A stretch of DNA of 64,000 nt from Brenneria nigrifluens DSM 30175 = ATCC 13028. GTDB lineage: Bacteria; Pseudomonadota; Gammaproteobacteria; Enterobacterales; Enterobacteriaceae. Made by a program: the position numbers and the translations under genes. The stretch is taken from contig NZ_CP034036.1 in NCBI RefSeq assembly GCF_005484965.1, positions 1,798,001-1,862,000 of the forward strand. Reading direction: 5' to 3'. Each line of letters starts with the position of its first letter. The stretch's first letter is position 1. The notes beneath the pieces were generated by a model. It searched no databases. It was not told the origin of the DNA and saw nothing but the letters and a program-made list of their open reading frames with translations. Below are positions 36,680 through 43,699 of this stretch, one piece after another.

Positions 36680-37923
36680 CCTTTCCTCCGCTTTCCCTGC
36701 TGATCGGCCTGCGTTTCAGCCGCGGCCGGCGGCGCGGCGGCATGGTTTCGCTGATTTCGGTGATTTCGACGGTGGGTATCGCCCTGGGCGTGGCGGTGCT
36801 GATCGTCGGTTTAAGCGCGATGAACGGTTTCGAGCGCGAGTTGAACGAGCGTATTCTGGCGGTGGTCCCCCACGGCGAAATCGAACCGGTTAACCAACCC
36901 TTTGACGGCTGGCGGTCGATTCTGCCCAAAATCGAGCAGGTGCCCGGCGTGGCGGCGGCGGCGCCCTATATCAACTTTACCGGTCTGCTGGAAAACGGCG
37001 CCAATCTGCGGGCTATTCAGGTGAAAGGCGTCGACCCGCGGCAGGAGAGCCGGCTCAGCGCCTTACCCCGTTTTGTGATGAACAACGCCTGGGCAAATTT
37101 TCGCGCCGGGGAGCAGCAGGTGATTATCGGCCAGGGCGTGGCCAAGGCGCTGAACGTCAATGAGGGCGACTGGGTGACGGTGATGATCCCCAACAGCGAT
37201 CCGCAGATGAAGCTGATGCAGCCGAAGCGTATCCGGCTGCAGGTCAGCGGCATTCTGCAGCTCAGCGGCCAGCTCGACCACAGCCTGGCGCTGGTGCCGC
37301 TGGCGGACGCGCAGCGCTATCTGGATATGGGGGAGAGCGTAACGGGGATCGCCATTAAAGCCACGGATGTCTTTAGCGCCAATAAGCTGGTGCGCGATGC
37401 GGGCGAGGTCAGCAACGCCTATGTAAAAATTCGCAGCTGGATCGGCACCTACGGCTATATGTACCGTGATATCCAGATGGTGCGCACCATTATGTATCTG
37501 GCGATGGTGCTGGTGATCGGCGTGGCCTGCTTCAATATCGTCTCCACGCTGGTGATGGCGGTAAAAGATAAAAGCGGCGATATCGCGGTGTTGCGCACCC
37601 TGGGCGCCACGGACGGGCTTATCCGCGCTATATTTGTCTGGTATGGCTTGCTCGCCGGGCTGCTGGGCAGCGTGCTCGGCGTGGTCGTGGGGGTGATTGC
37701 GACGCTGCAACTGACCAATATCATTCGCGCCATTGAATCGGTAACCGGTCATCGCTTTCTGTCGGGCGACATCTATTTTATTGATTTTCTGCCGTCGGAG
37801 CTGCACGTTATCGATGTTGTCAGCGTGCTGGCGACGGCGCTGGTGCTGAGTCTGATCGCCAGCTGGTATCCGGCGCGCCGCGCCAGCCGGATCGATCCCG
37901 CGCGGGTATTGAGCGGGCAGTAA
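36676..37923 (+). CDS. lolE: Lipoprotein-releasing ABC transporter permease LolE
   Basis: LolE is the lipoprotein-recognising partner of LolC. The 415-residue protein has the paralogous layout: N-terminal segment with SVISTVGIALGVAVLIVGLSAMNGFEREL, a periplasmic domain, and three C-terminal membrane helices (MVLVIGVACFNIVSTLVMAV and following), ending RASRIDPARVLSGQ. It ends 66 bp before nagK. Confidence 0.96.
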   Translation: MTFPPLSLLIGLRFSRGRRRGGMVSLISVISTVGIALGVAVLIVGLSAMNGFERELNERILAVVPHGEIEPVNQPFDGWRSILPKIEQVPGVAAAAPYINFTGLLENGANLRAIQVKGVDPRQESRLSALPRFVMNNAWANFRAGEQQVIIGQGVAKALNVNEGDWVTVMIPNSDPQMKLMQPKRIRLQVSGILQLSGQLDHSLALVPLADAQRYLDMGESVTGIAIKATDVFSANKLVRDAGEVSNAYVKIRSWIGTYGYMYRDIQMVRTIMYLAMVLVIGVACFNIVSTLVMAVKDKSGDIAVLRTLGATDGLIRAIFVWYGLLAGLLGSVLGVVVGVIATLQLTNIIRAIESVTGHRFLSGDIYFIDFLPSELHVIDVVSVLATALVLSLIASWYPARRASRIDPARVLSGQ

Positions 37924-37989
37924 CCTGTTATATCCACACTCGGCGTCGTGCGGGGTGGGAATTGTGTCATCAACCAGTAAGGGGCGGTC

Positions 37990-38907
37990 ATGTACTACTA
38001 CGGTTTTGACATGGGCGGTACAAAGATCGCGCTGGGCGTATTTGATGCCGAACTGAACCAGATTTGGCACAAGCGGGTCGCCACGCCGCGCAACAGTTAT
38101 GAAACCCTGCTCAATACCCTGGTTGAGCTGACCAGGGAGGCCGACGCGCAGACGGGAACGGAAGGTAAAATCGGCATCGGCGTGCCGGGCATGCAGACCG
38201 GCAATAACGGCGCCCTGTTTACCGCCAATCTGCCGGCGACCATGGGACGGCCGTTAGGGCAGGATCTGAGTCATCTATTACAGCGCGAGATCCGCATCAA
38301 CAACGACGCCAACTGCTTTGTCCTCTCCGAGGCCTGGAATGCGGAATTCCGCGCCTACCCGGTGGTGCTGGGGATGATCCTGGGCACCGGCGTCGGCGGC
38401 GGCCTGGTGGTGAACGGCCGCCCGGCGGACGGGCGCAACGGCATCACCGGCGAGCTCGGCCATTTCCGCCTGCCGTGCGACGCGCTGGATATTCTCGGTG
38501 AGGACATCCCGCGCGTGAAATGCGGCTGCGGGCAGTCCGGCTGCATCGAAAACTATATTTCAGGCCGCGGCTTCGAGTGGCTGTACGCCCACTATTATCA
38601 ACAGCCTCTGCCGGCCGTGACCATTATCCGCCACTATCGCGCGGGGGATGCCAATGCGCTGGCGTTCGTCGATCGCTTTATGGATCTGCTGGCGGCCTGT
38701 TTAGGCAATCTGTTGACCCTTATCGATCCCCACCTGCTGGTGCTGGGCGGCGGATTATCGAATTTCGATGAAATATATCAGATATTGCCCACGCGTTTGC
38801 CCGCGCGACTATTGCCGATTGCCAAACCGCCGCGCATCGAAAAGGCGCGCTATGGCGATGCGGGCGGCATTCGCGGCGCGGCTTTGCTACACTTAATGAA
38901 TCAATAG
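37990..38907 (+). CDS. nagK: N-acetyl-D-glucosamine kinase
   Basis: NagK phosphorylates GlcNAc recovered from peptidoglycan recycling. It is a 305-residue ROK-family kinase: YYGFDMGGTKIALGVF phosphate loop, catalytic Asp in INNDANCF, GTGVGGGLVVNG, the ROK zinc motif with His and Cys (GHFRLPCD ... CGCGQSGCIE) and C-terminal GGGLSNF. It lies between lolE and cobB as in E. coli, 11 bp before cobB, so the two are probably co-transcribed. Confidence 0.96.
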   Translation: MYYYGFDMGGTKIALGVFDAELNQIWHKRVATPRNSYETLLNTLVELTREADAQTGTEGKIGIGVPGMQTGNNGALFTANLPATMGRPLGQDLSHLLQREIRINNDANCFVLSEAWNAEFRAYPVVLGMILGTGVGGGLVVNGRPADGRNGITGELGHFRLPCDALDILGEDIPRVKCGCGQSGCIENYISGRGFEWLYAHYYQQPLPAVTIIRHYRAGDANALAFVDRFMDLLAACLGNLLTLIDPHLLVLGGGLSNFDEIYQILPTRLPARLLPIAKPPRIEKARYGDAGGIRGAALLHLMNQ

Positions 38908-38918
38908 CAGGAGCAGTT

Positions 38919-39749
38919 ATGCATACGCATCAACGATTAGGACGCTTTCACAAAGGGAAACGTATGCGTCAGCAGCGTCTGCGTGCACGTATTTTTCATC
39001 GAGACTATCTGGCGGCAACCGAAGTGAAAAAACCACGAGTCGTTGTGTTAACCGGGGCGGGCGTTTCCGCGGAATCAGGCATCCGAACCTTTCGCGCGGC
39101 CGACGGCCTGTGGGAAGAGCACCGGGTTGAGGATGTCGCCACCCCGGAAGGTTTTCAGCGCAACCCCGAGCTGGTGCAGGCATTTTACAATGCCCGCCGT
39201 CGCCAGCTGCAGCAGCCGGAAATCGTGCCCAATGCGGCGCATTTGGCGCTGGCTAATCTGGAAACGCTGTTGGGGGATAATTTTTTACTTATCACGCAGA
39301 ATATCGACAACCTGCACGAGCGCGCCGGCAGCCAGCGGATTATTCATATGCACGGCGAGTTGCTGAAGGTGCGTTGCTGCCAGAGCGGACAGATTGTTGA
39401 CTGGCCGGGCGATCTCTCCGCCGACGAACGCTGTCACTGCTGCCAGTTTCCCGCGCCGTTGCGCCCGCATATCGTCTGGTTTGGCGAAATGCCGTTGGAA
39501 ATGGAGCGCATTTATCAGGCGCTGGCGCAGGCCGACTATTTTATCGCCATCGGCACCTCGGGGCACGTCTATCCCGCCGCCGGGTTTGTGCATGAAGCGC
39601 ATTCGCACGGCGCTTATACCATTGAGCTGAATCTTGAACCTAGCCAGGTGGAAAGCCAGTTTGATGAAAAAATCTATGGCCCGGCCGGCACGGTGGTGCC
39701 CGAATTCGTCAGCGCCTGGCTGACGCGACGGAAAAATATAGCATTTTGA
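38919..39749 (+). CDS. cobB: NAD-dependent protein deacylase (sirtuin) CobB
   Basis: CobB removes acetyl and succinyl groups from lysines, for example on acetyl-CoA synthetase. The 276-residue form includes the enterobacterial Arg/His-rich N-terminal extension (about 1-35). The Rossmann motif GAGVSAESGIRTFR, TQNIDNLHERAG and catalytic HMHGEL are intact. Zinc Cys are in VRCCQSG and RCHCCQ, and GTSGHVYPAAGF and NLEPS are in the C-terminal half. It marks the end of the block colinear with E. coli 25 min; non-coding repeat sequence follows at once. Confidence 0.96.
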   Translation: MHTHQRLGRFHKGKRMRQQRLRARIFHRDYLAATEVKKPRVVVLTGAGVSAESGIRTFRAADGLWEEHRVEDVATPEGFQRNPELVQAFYNARRRQLQQPEIVPNAAHLALANLETLLGDNFLLITQNIDNLHERAGSQRIIHMHGELLKVRCCQSGQIVDWPGDLSADERCHCCQFPAPLRPHIVWFGEMPLEMERIYQALAQADYFIAIGTSGHVYPAAGFVHEAHSHGAYTIELNLEPSQVESQFDEKIYGPAGTVVPEFVSAWLTRRKNIAF

Positions 39750-39788
39750 TCAGACCGTTAACAAAGTTCGTTATTAGGGAGAGCGTGG

Positions 39789-39901
39789 CGAGGGGTCGTA
39801 GCGGCGTAAGCCGCCGACAAATTTGCCGGGAGCAAATTTGAACAGCATTTATGCTGGCCCGCAGGGTGGGACACAAGGATGTGTCCCATAATAGCCCCTC
39901 G
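39789..39901 (+). repeat. Structured intergenic element: outer stem with four perfect hairpins
   Basis: An outer stem CGAGGGG (39789-39795) / CCCCTCG (39895-39901) encloses four successive perfect hairpins: GCGGC-GTAA-GCCGC (39801-39814); CAAATTTGC-CGGGA-GCAAATTTG (39818-39840); CAGCAT-TT-ATGCTG (39843-39856); TGGGACACA-AGGA-TGTGTCCCA (39867-39888). The last shows ACAAGGATGT, the CsrA/RsmA binding core, with GGA in the loop. It has no reading frame of note. It looks like a dispersed multi-hairpin repeat or a structured RNA; the identity is not known. Confidence 0.6.
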
Positions 39902-40037
39902 GTACGGTAGGCCCGGGTATCTCAAGCTTATAGACGAGTTTGTCCGTAATCTCATTTTAATGATTTCGTTTTCGTTGCCCCGCCTTTTATTCGATTAGCG
40001 AATAACTAATAAACTTTATATTATTTCCTTACATTGA

Positions 40038-40065
40038 CTGGCTCGGTAGGATCTCTCCGAGCCAG
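40038..40065 (+). other. Hairpin in the metN leader
   Basis: CTGGCTCGG, loop TAGGATCTCT, CCGAGCCAG: a perfect 9-bp stem about 130 bp before metN, with AGGAT in the loop. A second TAGGATCATG occurs at about 40099-40108. No U tract follows. The surrounding 300 bp between the repeat and metN are AT-rich and presumably hold the metN promoter. It may be a regulatory leader hairpin. Confidence 0.4.
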
Positions 40066-40196
40066 GTCATTAACACATTCTTTCTTTTGCGGCCGGATAG
40101 GATCATGTGACGATATCGGCGCGATGAGTTTATTATAAAGTGTGATTTAACTCCTTAATAGTTAAGAAATAAAAAAATAATGGGATGTGCTTCATA

Positions 40197-41222
40197 ATGA
40201 TTACTCTCTCGAATGTCTCGAAAGTATTCGATAGTTCCACTGGCTCCATCCGCGCGGTAGAAGACGTAAGCCTGAGCGTTAAAACCGGGCAGATTTACGG
40301 CATCATCGGCTACAGCGGCGCCGGAAAAAGTACCCTGATTCGCCTGTTGAATGGCCTTGAAACCCCCACCGGCGGTTCGATTGTGGTTGACGGGCAGGAT
40401 ATCGCCAAAGCCAACAGCGCTGAGCTGCGCGCGGCGCGTTTGCGCATCAGCATGGTTTTCCAGCACTTTAATTTGCTGTGGTCGCGAACGGTAAGTGAAA
40501 ATATTGCCTTTTCGATGCAGATCGCCGGGGTCAAAAAAGCGCAAATCAAGGCCAGAGTGGCGGAACTGGTCGCCCTGGTGGGGCTGCAGGACAGGGAAAA
40601 CGCCTATCCTTCCCAGCTAAGCGGCGGACAAAAGCAGCGGGTGGGTATCGCCCGCGCATTGGCGAACAATCCTGTGGTGCTGCTGTGCGACGAAGCGACA
40701 TCCGCGCTCGATCCGCAAACCACCGACGCTATTCTTGATTTGCTGCTGGATATCAACCGCAAGCTGAATCTGACCATCGTGCTGATCACCCATGAGATGC
40801 ACGTGGTGCGAAAAATTTGTCAGCGCGTGGCGGTGATGGAAAACGGCCGCATCGTGGAGGAGGGCGCGGTGCTGGATGTTTTTACCCATCCTCAGCAGGC
40901 GATTACCCAGCAGTTTGTCAGCCAGGTGACGCAGTATGAAGAGGCGCAGGAGAGCTTTAATCCGCTGCTGGTGGAGTCGCTGTCCGGCGCGGTGGTCAAA
41001 CTGACCTTTGTCGGGGTACAAACCCGGCAGCCGGTGATTTCGGAATTAATCCAGCGTTACGGTCTGACCGTTAATATTTTGCACGGGAAAATAACCCAAA
41101 CGTTAAATGGCGCATTTGGCGAACTCTATGTTCACGTCGCAGGGAATGAGCAGCAGTTGGAAAACATGCTGGCATTGGTACAGGAAAGGAACATTACCGC
41201 CGAGGTGATTAAACATGCTTGA
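40197..41222 (+). CDS. metN: Methionine-type ABC transporter ATP-binding protein
   Basis: The start MITLSNVSKVFDSSTG is the MetN family start; an ATG at 40185 would add four residues. At 341 residues it has Walker A GYSGAGKST (about 38-46), the Q-loop FQHFNLLWSRTV typical of MetN, signature LSGGQKQRVGIARAL, Walker B VLLCDEATSALDP and the switch His in LITHEMHVV. The C-terminal NIL regulatory domain (about 260-341) senses methionine in MetN. It is the first gene of a metNIQ operon separate from the usual E. coli locus, so probably a paralogous set; the substrate could be methionine or a related compound. Confidence 0.9.
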   Translation: MITLSNVSKVFDSSTGSIRAVEDVSLSVKTGQIYGIIGYSGAGKSTLIRLLNGLETPTGGSIVVDGQDIAKANSAELRAARLRISMVFQHFNLLWSRTVSENIAFSMQIAGVKKAQIKARVAELVALVGLQDRENAYPSQLSGGQKQRVGIARALANNPVVLLCDEATSALDPQTTDAILDLLLDINRKLNLTIVLITHEMHVVRKICQRVAVMENGRIVEEGAVLDVFTHPQQAITQQFVSQVTQYEEAQESFNPLLVESLSGAVVKLTFVGVQTRQPVISELIQRYGLTVNILHGKITQTLNGAFGELYVHVAGNEQQLENMLALVQERNITAEVIKHA

Positions 41223-41883
41223 GACACTGTTCCCTCACCTGCAGGTCGACCGTCTGCTTGATGCGACTTATGAAACGATTTACATGACGGCCATCGCCGG
41301 GCTGGCGACCTTTGTGCTGGGGGTGATACTGGGCGTACTGCTGTTCCTTACCTCCCGCGGGCAGCTGTTGCAAAACCGTCTGGTGTACACGCTGGTTTCG
41401 GTGGTGGTAAACGTATTCCGTTCCATCCCGTTTATCATTTTGATCGTGCTGCTAATCCCGTTTACCCGGGTTATCGTCGGCACCATTTTAGGCGCCAACG
41501 CGGCCCTGCCGGCATTGATTATCGGCGCGGCGCCGTTTTACGCCCGCCTGGTGGAAATCGGCCTGCGCGAAGTGGATAAAGGGGTAATCGAGGCGGCCCG
41601 CTCGATGGGGGCCAGAATCAGTACCATCATTTTCAGGGTGCTACTGCCCGAGTCTTCACCGGCGCTGGTTTCCGGTATTACGGTAACGCTAATCGCGCTG
41701 GTGAGTTATACCGCTATGGCGGGTGTTATTGGGGCCGGAGGGCTGGGCAACCTGGCCTATCTGGAGGGTTTTCAACGCAATCACGGCGATGTGACGCTGG
41801 TGGCGACGATAATGATCCTGCTGCTGGTTTTCATTATCCAGTTTATCGGCGATACCGTAACGGCAATTCTTGATAAACGTTAA
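41215..41883 (+). CDS. metI: Methionine-type ABC transporter permease
   Basis: The 222-residue MetI-type permease has five predicted membrane segments and the EAA loop near IEAARSMGARISTIIFRVLLPES (about 142-164). Motifs SIPFIILIVLLIP and GVIGAGGLGNLA are characteristic of MetI. It overlaps metN by 8 bp and is followed by the binding-protein gene after about 13 bp, one transcription unit. Confidence 0.92.
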   Translation: MLETLFPHLQVDRLLDATYETIYMTAIAGLATFVLGVILGVLLFLTSRGQLLQNRLVYTLVSVVVNVFRSIPFIILIVLLIPFTRVIVGTILGANAALPALIIGAAPFYARLVEIGLREVDKGVIEAARSMGARISTIIFRVLLPESSPALVSGITVTLIALVSYTAMAGVIGAGGLGNLAYLEGFQRNHGDVTLVATIMILLLVFIIQFIGDTVTAILDKR

Positions 41884-41896
41884 TACTATAAAAGGA

Positions 41897-42730
41897 ATGA
41901 TGATGATGAAGACGCGTAAAATTTTAATGCTGGCTTATGCCTCTCTGACCGCACTGAGCGTGACCGCGTTTTCAGCGGTCGCGGACACCAAGCTGGTGGT
42001 GGGAGCCTCGAACGTTCCGCACGCCGAAATTCTTGAACAGGCGAAACCGATTCTGGCGAAAGAGGGCATAGACCTCCAGATCCAGCGATTTCAGGACTAT
42101 ATTCTGCCGAATACGGCGTTAGCCAGCCGTGATATCGACGCCAACTATTTCCAGCATGTTCCCTATCTGGAGAGCGTACTGAAGGATCACGCCGGCGATA
42201 AGAGCTACGATTTCGTCAATGCGGGGGCGATCCATATCGAACCGATCGGTATTTACTCCAAAAAGCACAAGAGCCTGCAGGATCTGCCGGAAAACGGCAA
42301 GCTCATCCTCGGCGACGCGGTGGCTGAAGAAGGACGTATCCTGTCCATCTTCGAAAAGGCGGGGGTGATTAAACTGAAGCCGGAGGTCAAGCGCGTTGAC
42401 GCCCGTATCAGCGATATCGTCGAGAACCCGAAAAAGCTGCAATTCCTGCCGAGCGTAGAGCGCGGCCTGTTACCGCAGGTTTATGCCAATAACGAAGGGG
42501 ATGCGGTGGTTATCAACGCCAACTACGCCATCGATGCGGGTCTGAATCCGACCAAAGATCCCATCGCGGTAGAGAGCGGCGAAGATAATCCGTACGCCAA
42601 TATCATCACCGTCCGTCGCGGCGACGAAAACAAACCGGAGATTAAAGCGCTGGTCAAGGTTCTGCACTCCAAGGAGATACAGGACTTTATCAAACAGAAG
42701 TATGCCGGCGCGGTTATTCCGGTAAATTAA
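41897..42730 (+). CDS. metQ: MetQ/NlpA-family substrate-binding protein
   Basis: The product is a type 2 periplasmic binding protein of the MetQ/NlpA family: KLVVGASNVPHAEILEQ, DYILPNTALASRDIDANYFQH, AGAIHIEPIGIYSKKHKSL, and EGDAVVINANYAIDAGL. Four ATG codons lie in tandem (41897-41908); AAAGGA spacing best fits the third or fourth. The signal peptide ends near FSAVADTK and has no lipobox Cys, unlike MetQ/NlpA of E. coli, which are lipoproteins. It may therefore be a soluble periplasmic receptor. It ends the operon before a good terminator. Confidence 0.9.
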   Translation: MMMMKTRKILMLAYASLTALSVTAFSAVADTKLVVGASNVPHAEILEQAKPILAKEGIDLQIQRFQDYILPNTALASRDIDANYFQHVPYLESVLKDHAGDKSYDFVNAGAIHIEPIGIYSKKHKSLQDLPENGKLILGDAVAEEGRILSIFEKAGVIKLKPEVKRVDARISDIVENPKKLQFLPSVERGLLPQVYANNEGDAVVINANYAIDAGLNPTKDPIAVESGEDNPYANIITVRRGDENKPEIKALVKVLHSKEIQDFIKQKYAGAVIPVN

Positions 42731-42751
42731 TAATCTTTGCGATATGGATAT

Positions 42752-42780
42752 AAAAAAGCGGAGCATCAGGCTCCGCTTTG
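42752..42780 (+). terminator. Intrinsic terminator after metQ
   Basis: AAAGCGGAGC, loop ATCAG, GCTCCGCTTT: a perfect 10-bp stem 24 bp after the metQ stop codon, with a short T end and A tract on the 5' side. Confidence 0.85.
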
Positions 42781-42814
42781 CCATTGACAACCCCGGCCGG
42801 CCTCCCCCTTGTCA

Positions 42815-43233
42815 CTGTCTCTTAGTCACATTTACTGTTAACGGTATATGTAAGCTCAGTGCAATTTCGTGCGCGAAAAGAAAGGGATTTTTATGCCACG
42901 TCCTAGCACGCGCCCGACTCAGGGCGCTCAAACGCCGCAGCCCTGAGAACCCAGGCTATCGGCTGAAATTATGCCGCTGCGCGGTGCCTTCGGCGCCCAT
43001 GACCGCTATTCGAGCCACCAGTGACGGAATACTCGTCTCATCCCTGAGACTCGCTCTACCGGGCCAGCGCAAGCGCTGTTCAAAAACGCTCCCGACGTTT
43101 TTGTCCGACGCGGCACTGGTTTTCGCAGCATCCCTGCTGCTCACTCGGCGGTCAAGTTCACCTCAGCATAATTTCTTACGCCGGGTAACGGCAAAACCCG
43201 TCATGAACCCTTGCATTTGTGTATAAGAGACAG
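42815..43233. mobile_element. MITE-like element with IS50-type ends
   Basis: A 419-bp non-coding element. Left end CTGTCTCTTAGTCACATTT and right end (inverted) CTGTCTCTTATACACAAAT match at 14 of 19 positions. The right end matches the IS50 outside end as recalled (CTGACTCTTATACACAAGT) at 17 of 19. Both sides are flanked by TTGTCA (42809-42814 and 43234-43239). The interior has a series of perfect hairpins: 42918-42947, 42983-42997 (one G-U), 43035-43050, 43065-43078, 43081-43103, 43125-43140 and 43182-43200. No transposase is encoded, so it must be moved in trans. IS50 normally makes 9-bp duplications, so the family assignment is uncertain. Confidence 0.7.
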
Positions 43234-43255
43234 TTGTCAGGGGGAAGAGCTAACG

Positions 43256-43468
43256 TCATCCGTCAGGCGCAATCCGCTGCGCCGTTTTCTCCTGCTGCGT
43301 CGCAGTACCATCCGCACATTCATTGATCTGATCAACGGCGAACGTGGCCGAGTGATTAAAGAAACAGAACTCGCATTCATCGCAGCGGGCGTGGGAGGCG
43401 GCGGCTGATGGCGGGATATCGCGGGAACGCGATAGCCGTTGGATGGCACTGCGCAAAATCGTCAACAT
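43256..43468 (-). CDS. Possible small ORF of unknown function
   Basis: A 70-residue frame starting MLTILRSAIQRLSRSRDIPP, with Cys cluster ARCDECEFCFFNHS in the middle. GAGG lies 9 nt before the ATG, and a perfect TTGACA and the palindrome TACGACTAATCGTA lie upstream. An overlapping frame in another phase (43237-43449) is also open and stops inside the flank of the mobile element. Neither is recognised. Coding status is doubtful; E. coli has ihfA before btuC, but this is not IhfA. Confidence 0.2.
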   Translation of the reverse strand: MLTILRSAIQRLSRSRDIPPSAAASHARCDECEFCFFNHSATFAVDQINECADGTATQQEKTAQRIAPDG

Positions 43469-43540
43469 GGTCCTATATCCTCGCTGAAGCCTGTCGGGAC
43501 GGTCGCCGGTCATCAATAAATGAGAGCTGTTCTCATACGA

Positions 43541-43554
43541 CTAATCGTAGCCGA
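43541..43554. promoter_or_regulatory. Palindromic operator-like site
   Basis: TACGACTAATCGTA is a 5-bp inverted repeat around CTAA, at about 43537-43554 in the gap upstream of btuC. It resembles a small dimeric-repressor operator and faces both btuC (plus) and the doubtful small ORF (minus). The regulator is unknown. Confidence 0.25.
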
Positions 43555-43654
43555 TATTTTGTCAAGCGCGGAATGGCGAATGTCAATGTGCGTCAACGGG
43601 CGCCGCGTGACAATCAGGCGCGGAAGCGGCCGCTAAAATCGGTTACCATAGCGC

Positions 43655-43681
43655 AGACGCCTGTCGGGACAGGCGTCTTTC
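43655..43681 (+). terminator. Strong hairpin just upstream of btuC
   Basis: AGACGCCTGT, loop CGGG, ACAGGCGTCT, then TTTCCTTT: a perfect 10-bp stem ending about 20 bp before the btuC ATG. It looks like an intrinsic terminator or attenuator of whatever lies upstream. The related E. coli position is the end of ihfA, which is missing here. Confidence 0.6.
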
Positions 43682-43699
43682 CTTTGTCGCGGATGGATT

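Noticed and set aside
39926..39945. MetJ-box-like repeats upstream of metN
   Set aside because: AGACGAGT TTGTCCGT matches the AGACGTCT tandem consensus too poorly.
42744..43226. 160-residue plus-strand open frame
   Set aside because: It begins in the metQ terminator and crosses the left end of the mobile element, so it cannot be a real gene.
43219..43233. GTGTATAAGAGACAG resembling the Tn5 mosaic end used in sequencing adapters
   Set aside because: Considered as adapter contamination. The other end differs internally, both ends are inverted, and a target duplication flanks them, so a natural element is more likely. Checking raw reads across the site would settle it.
43211..43408. 65-residue plus-strand open frame
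   Set aside because: It starts inside the right end of the mobile element and reads through the target duplication; no recognisable product.
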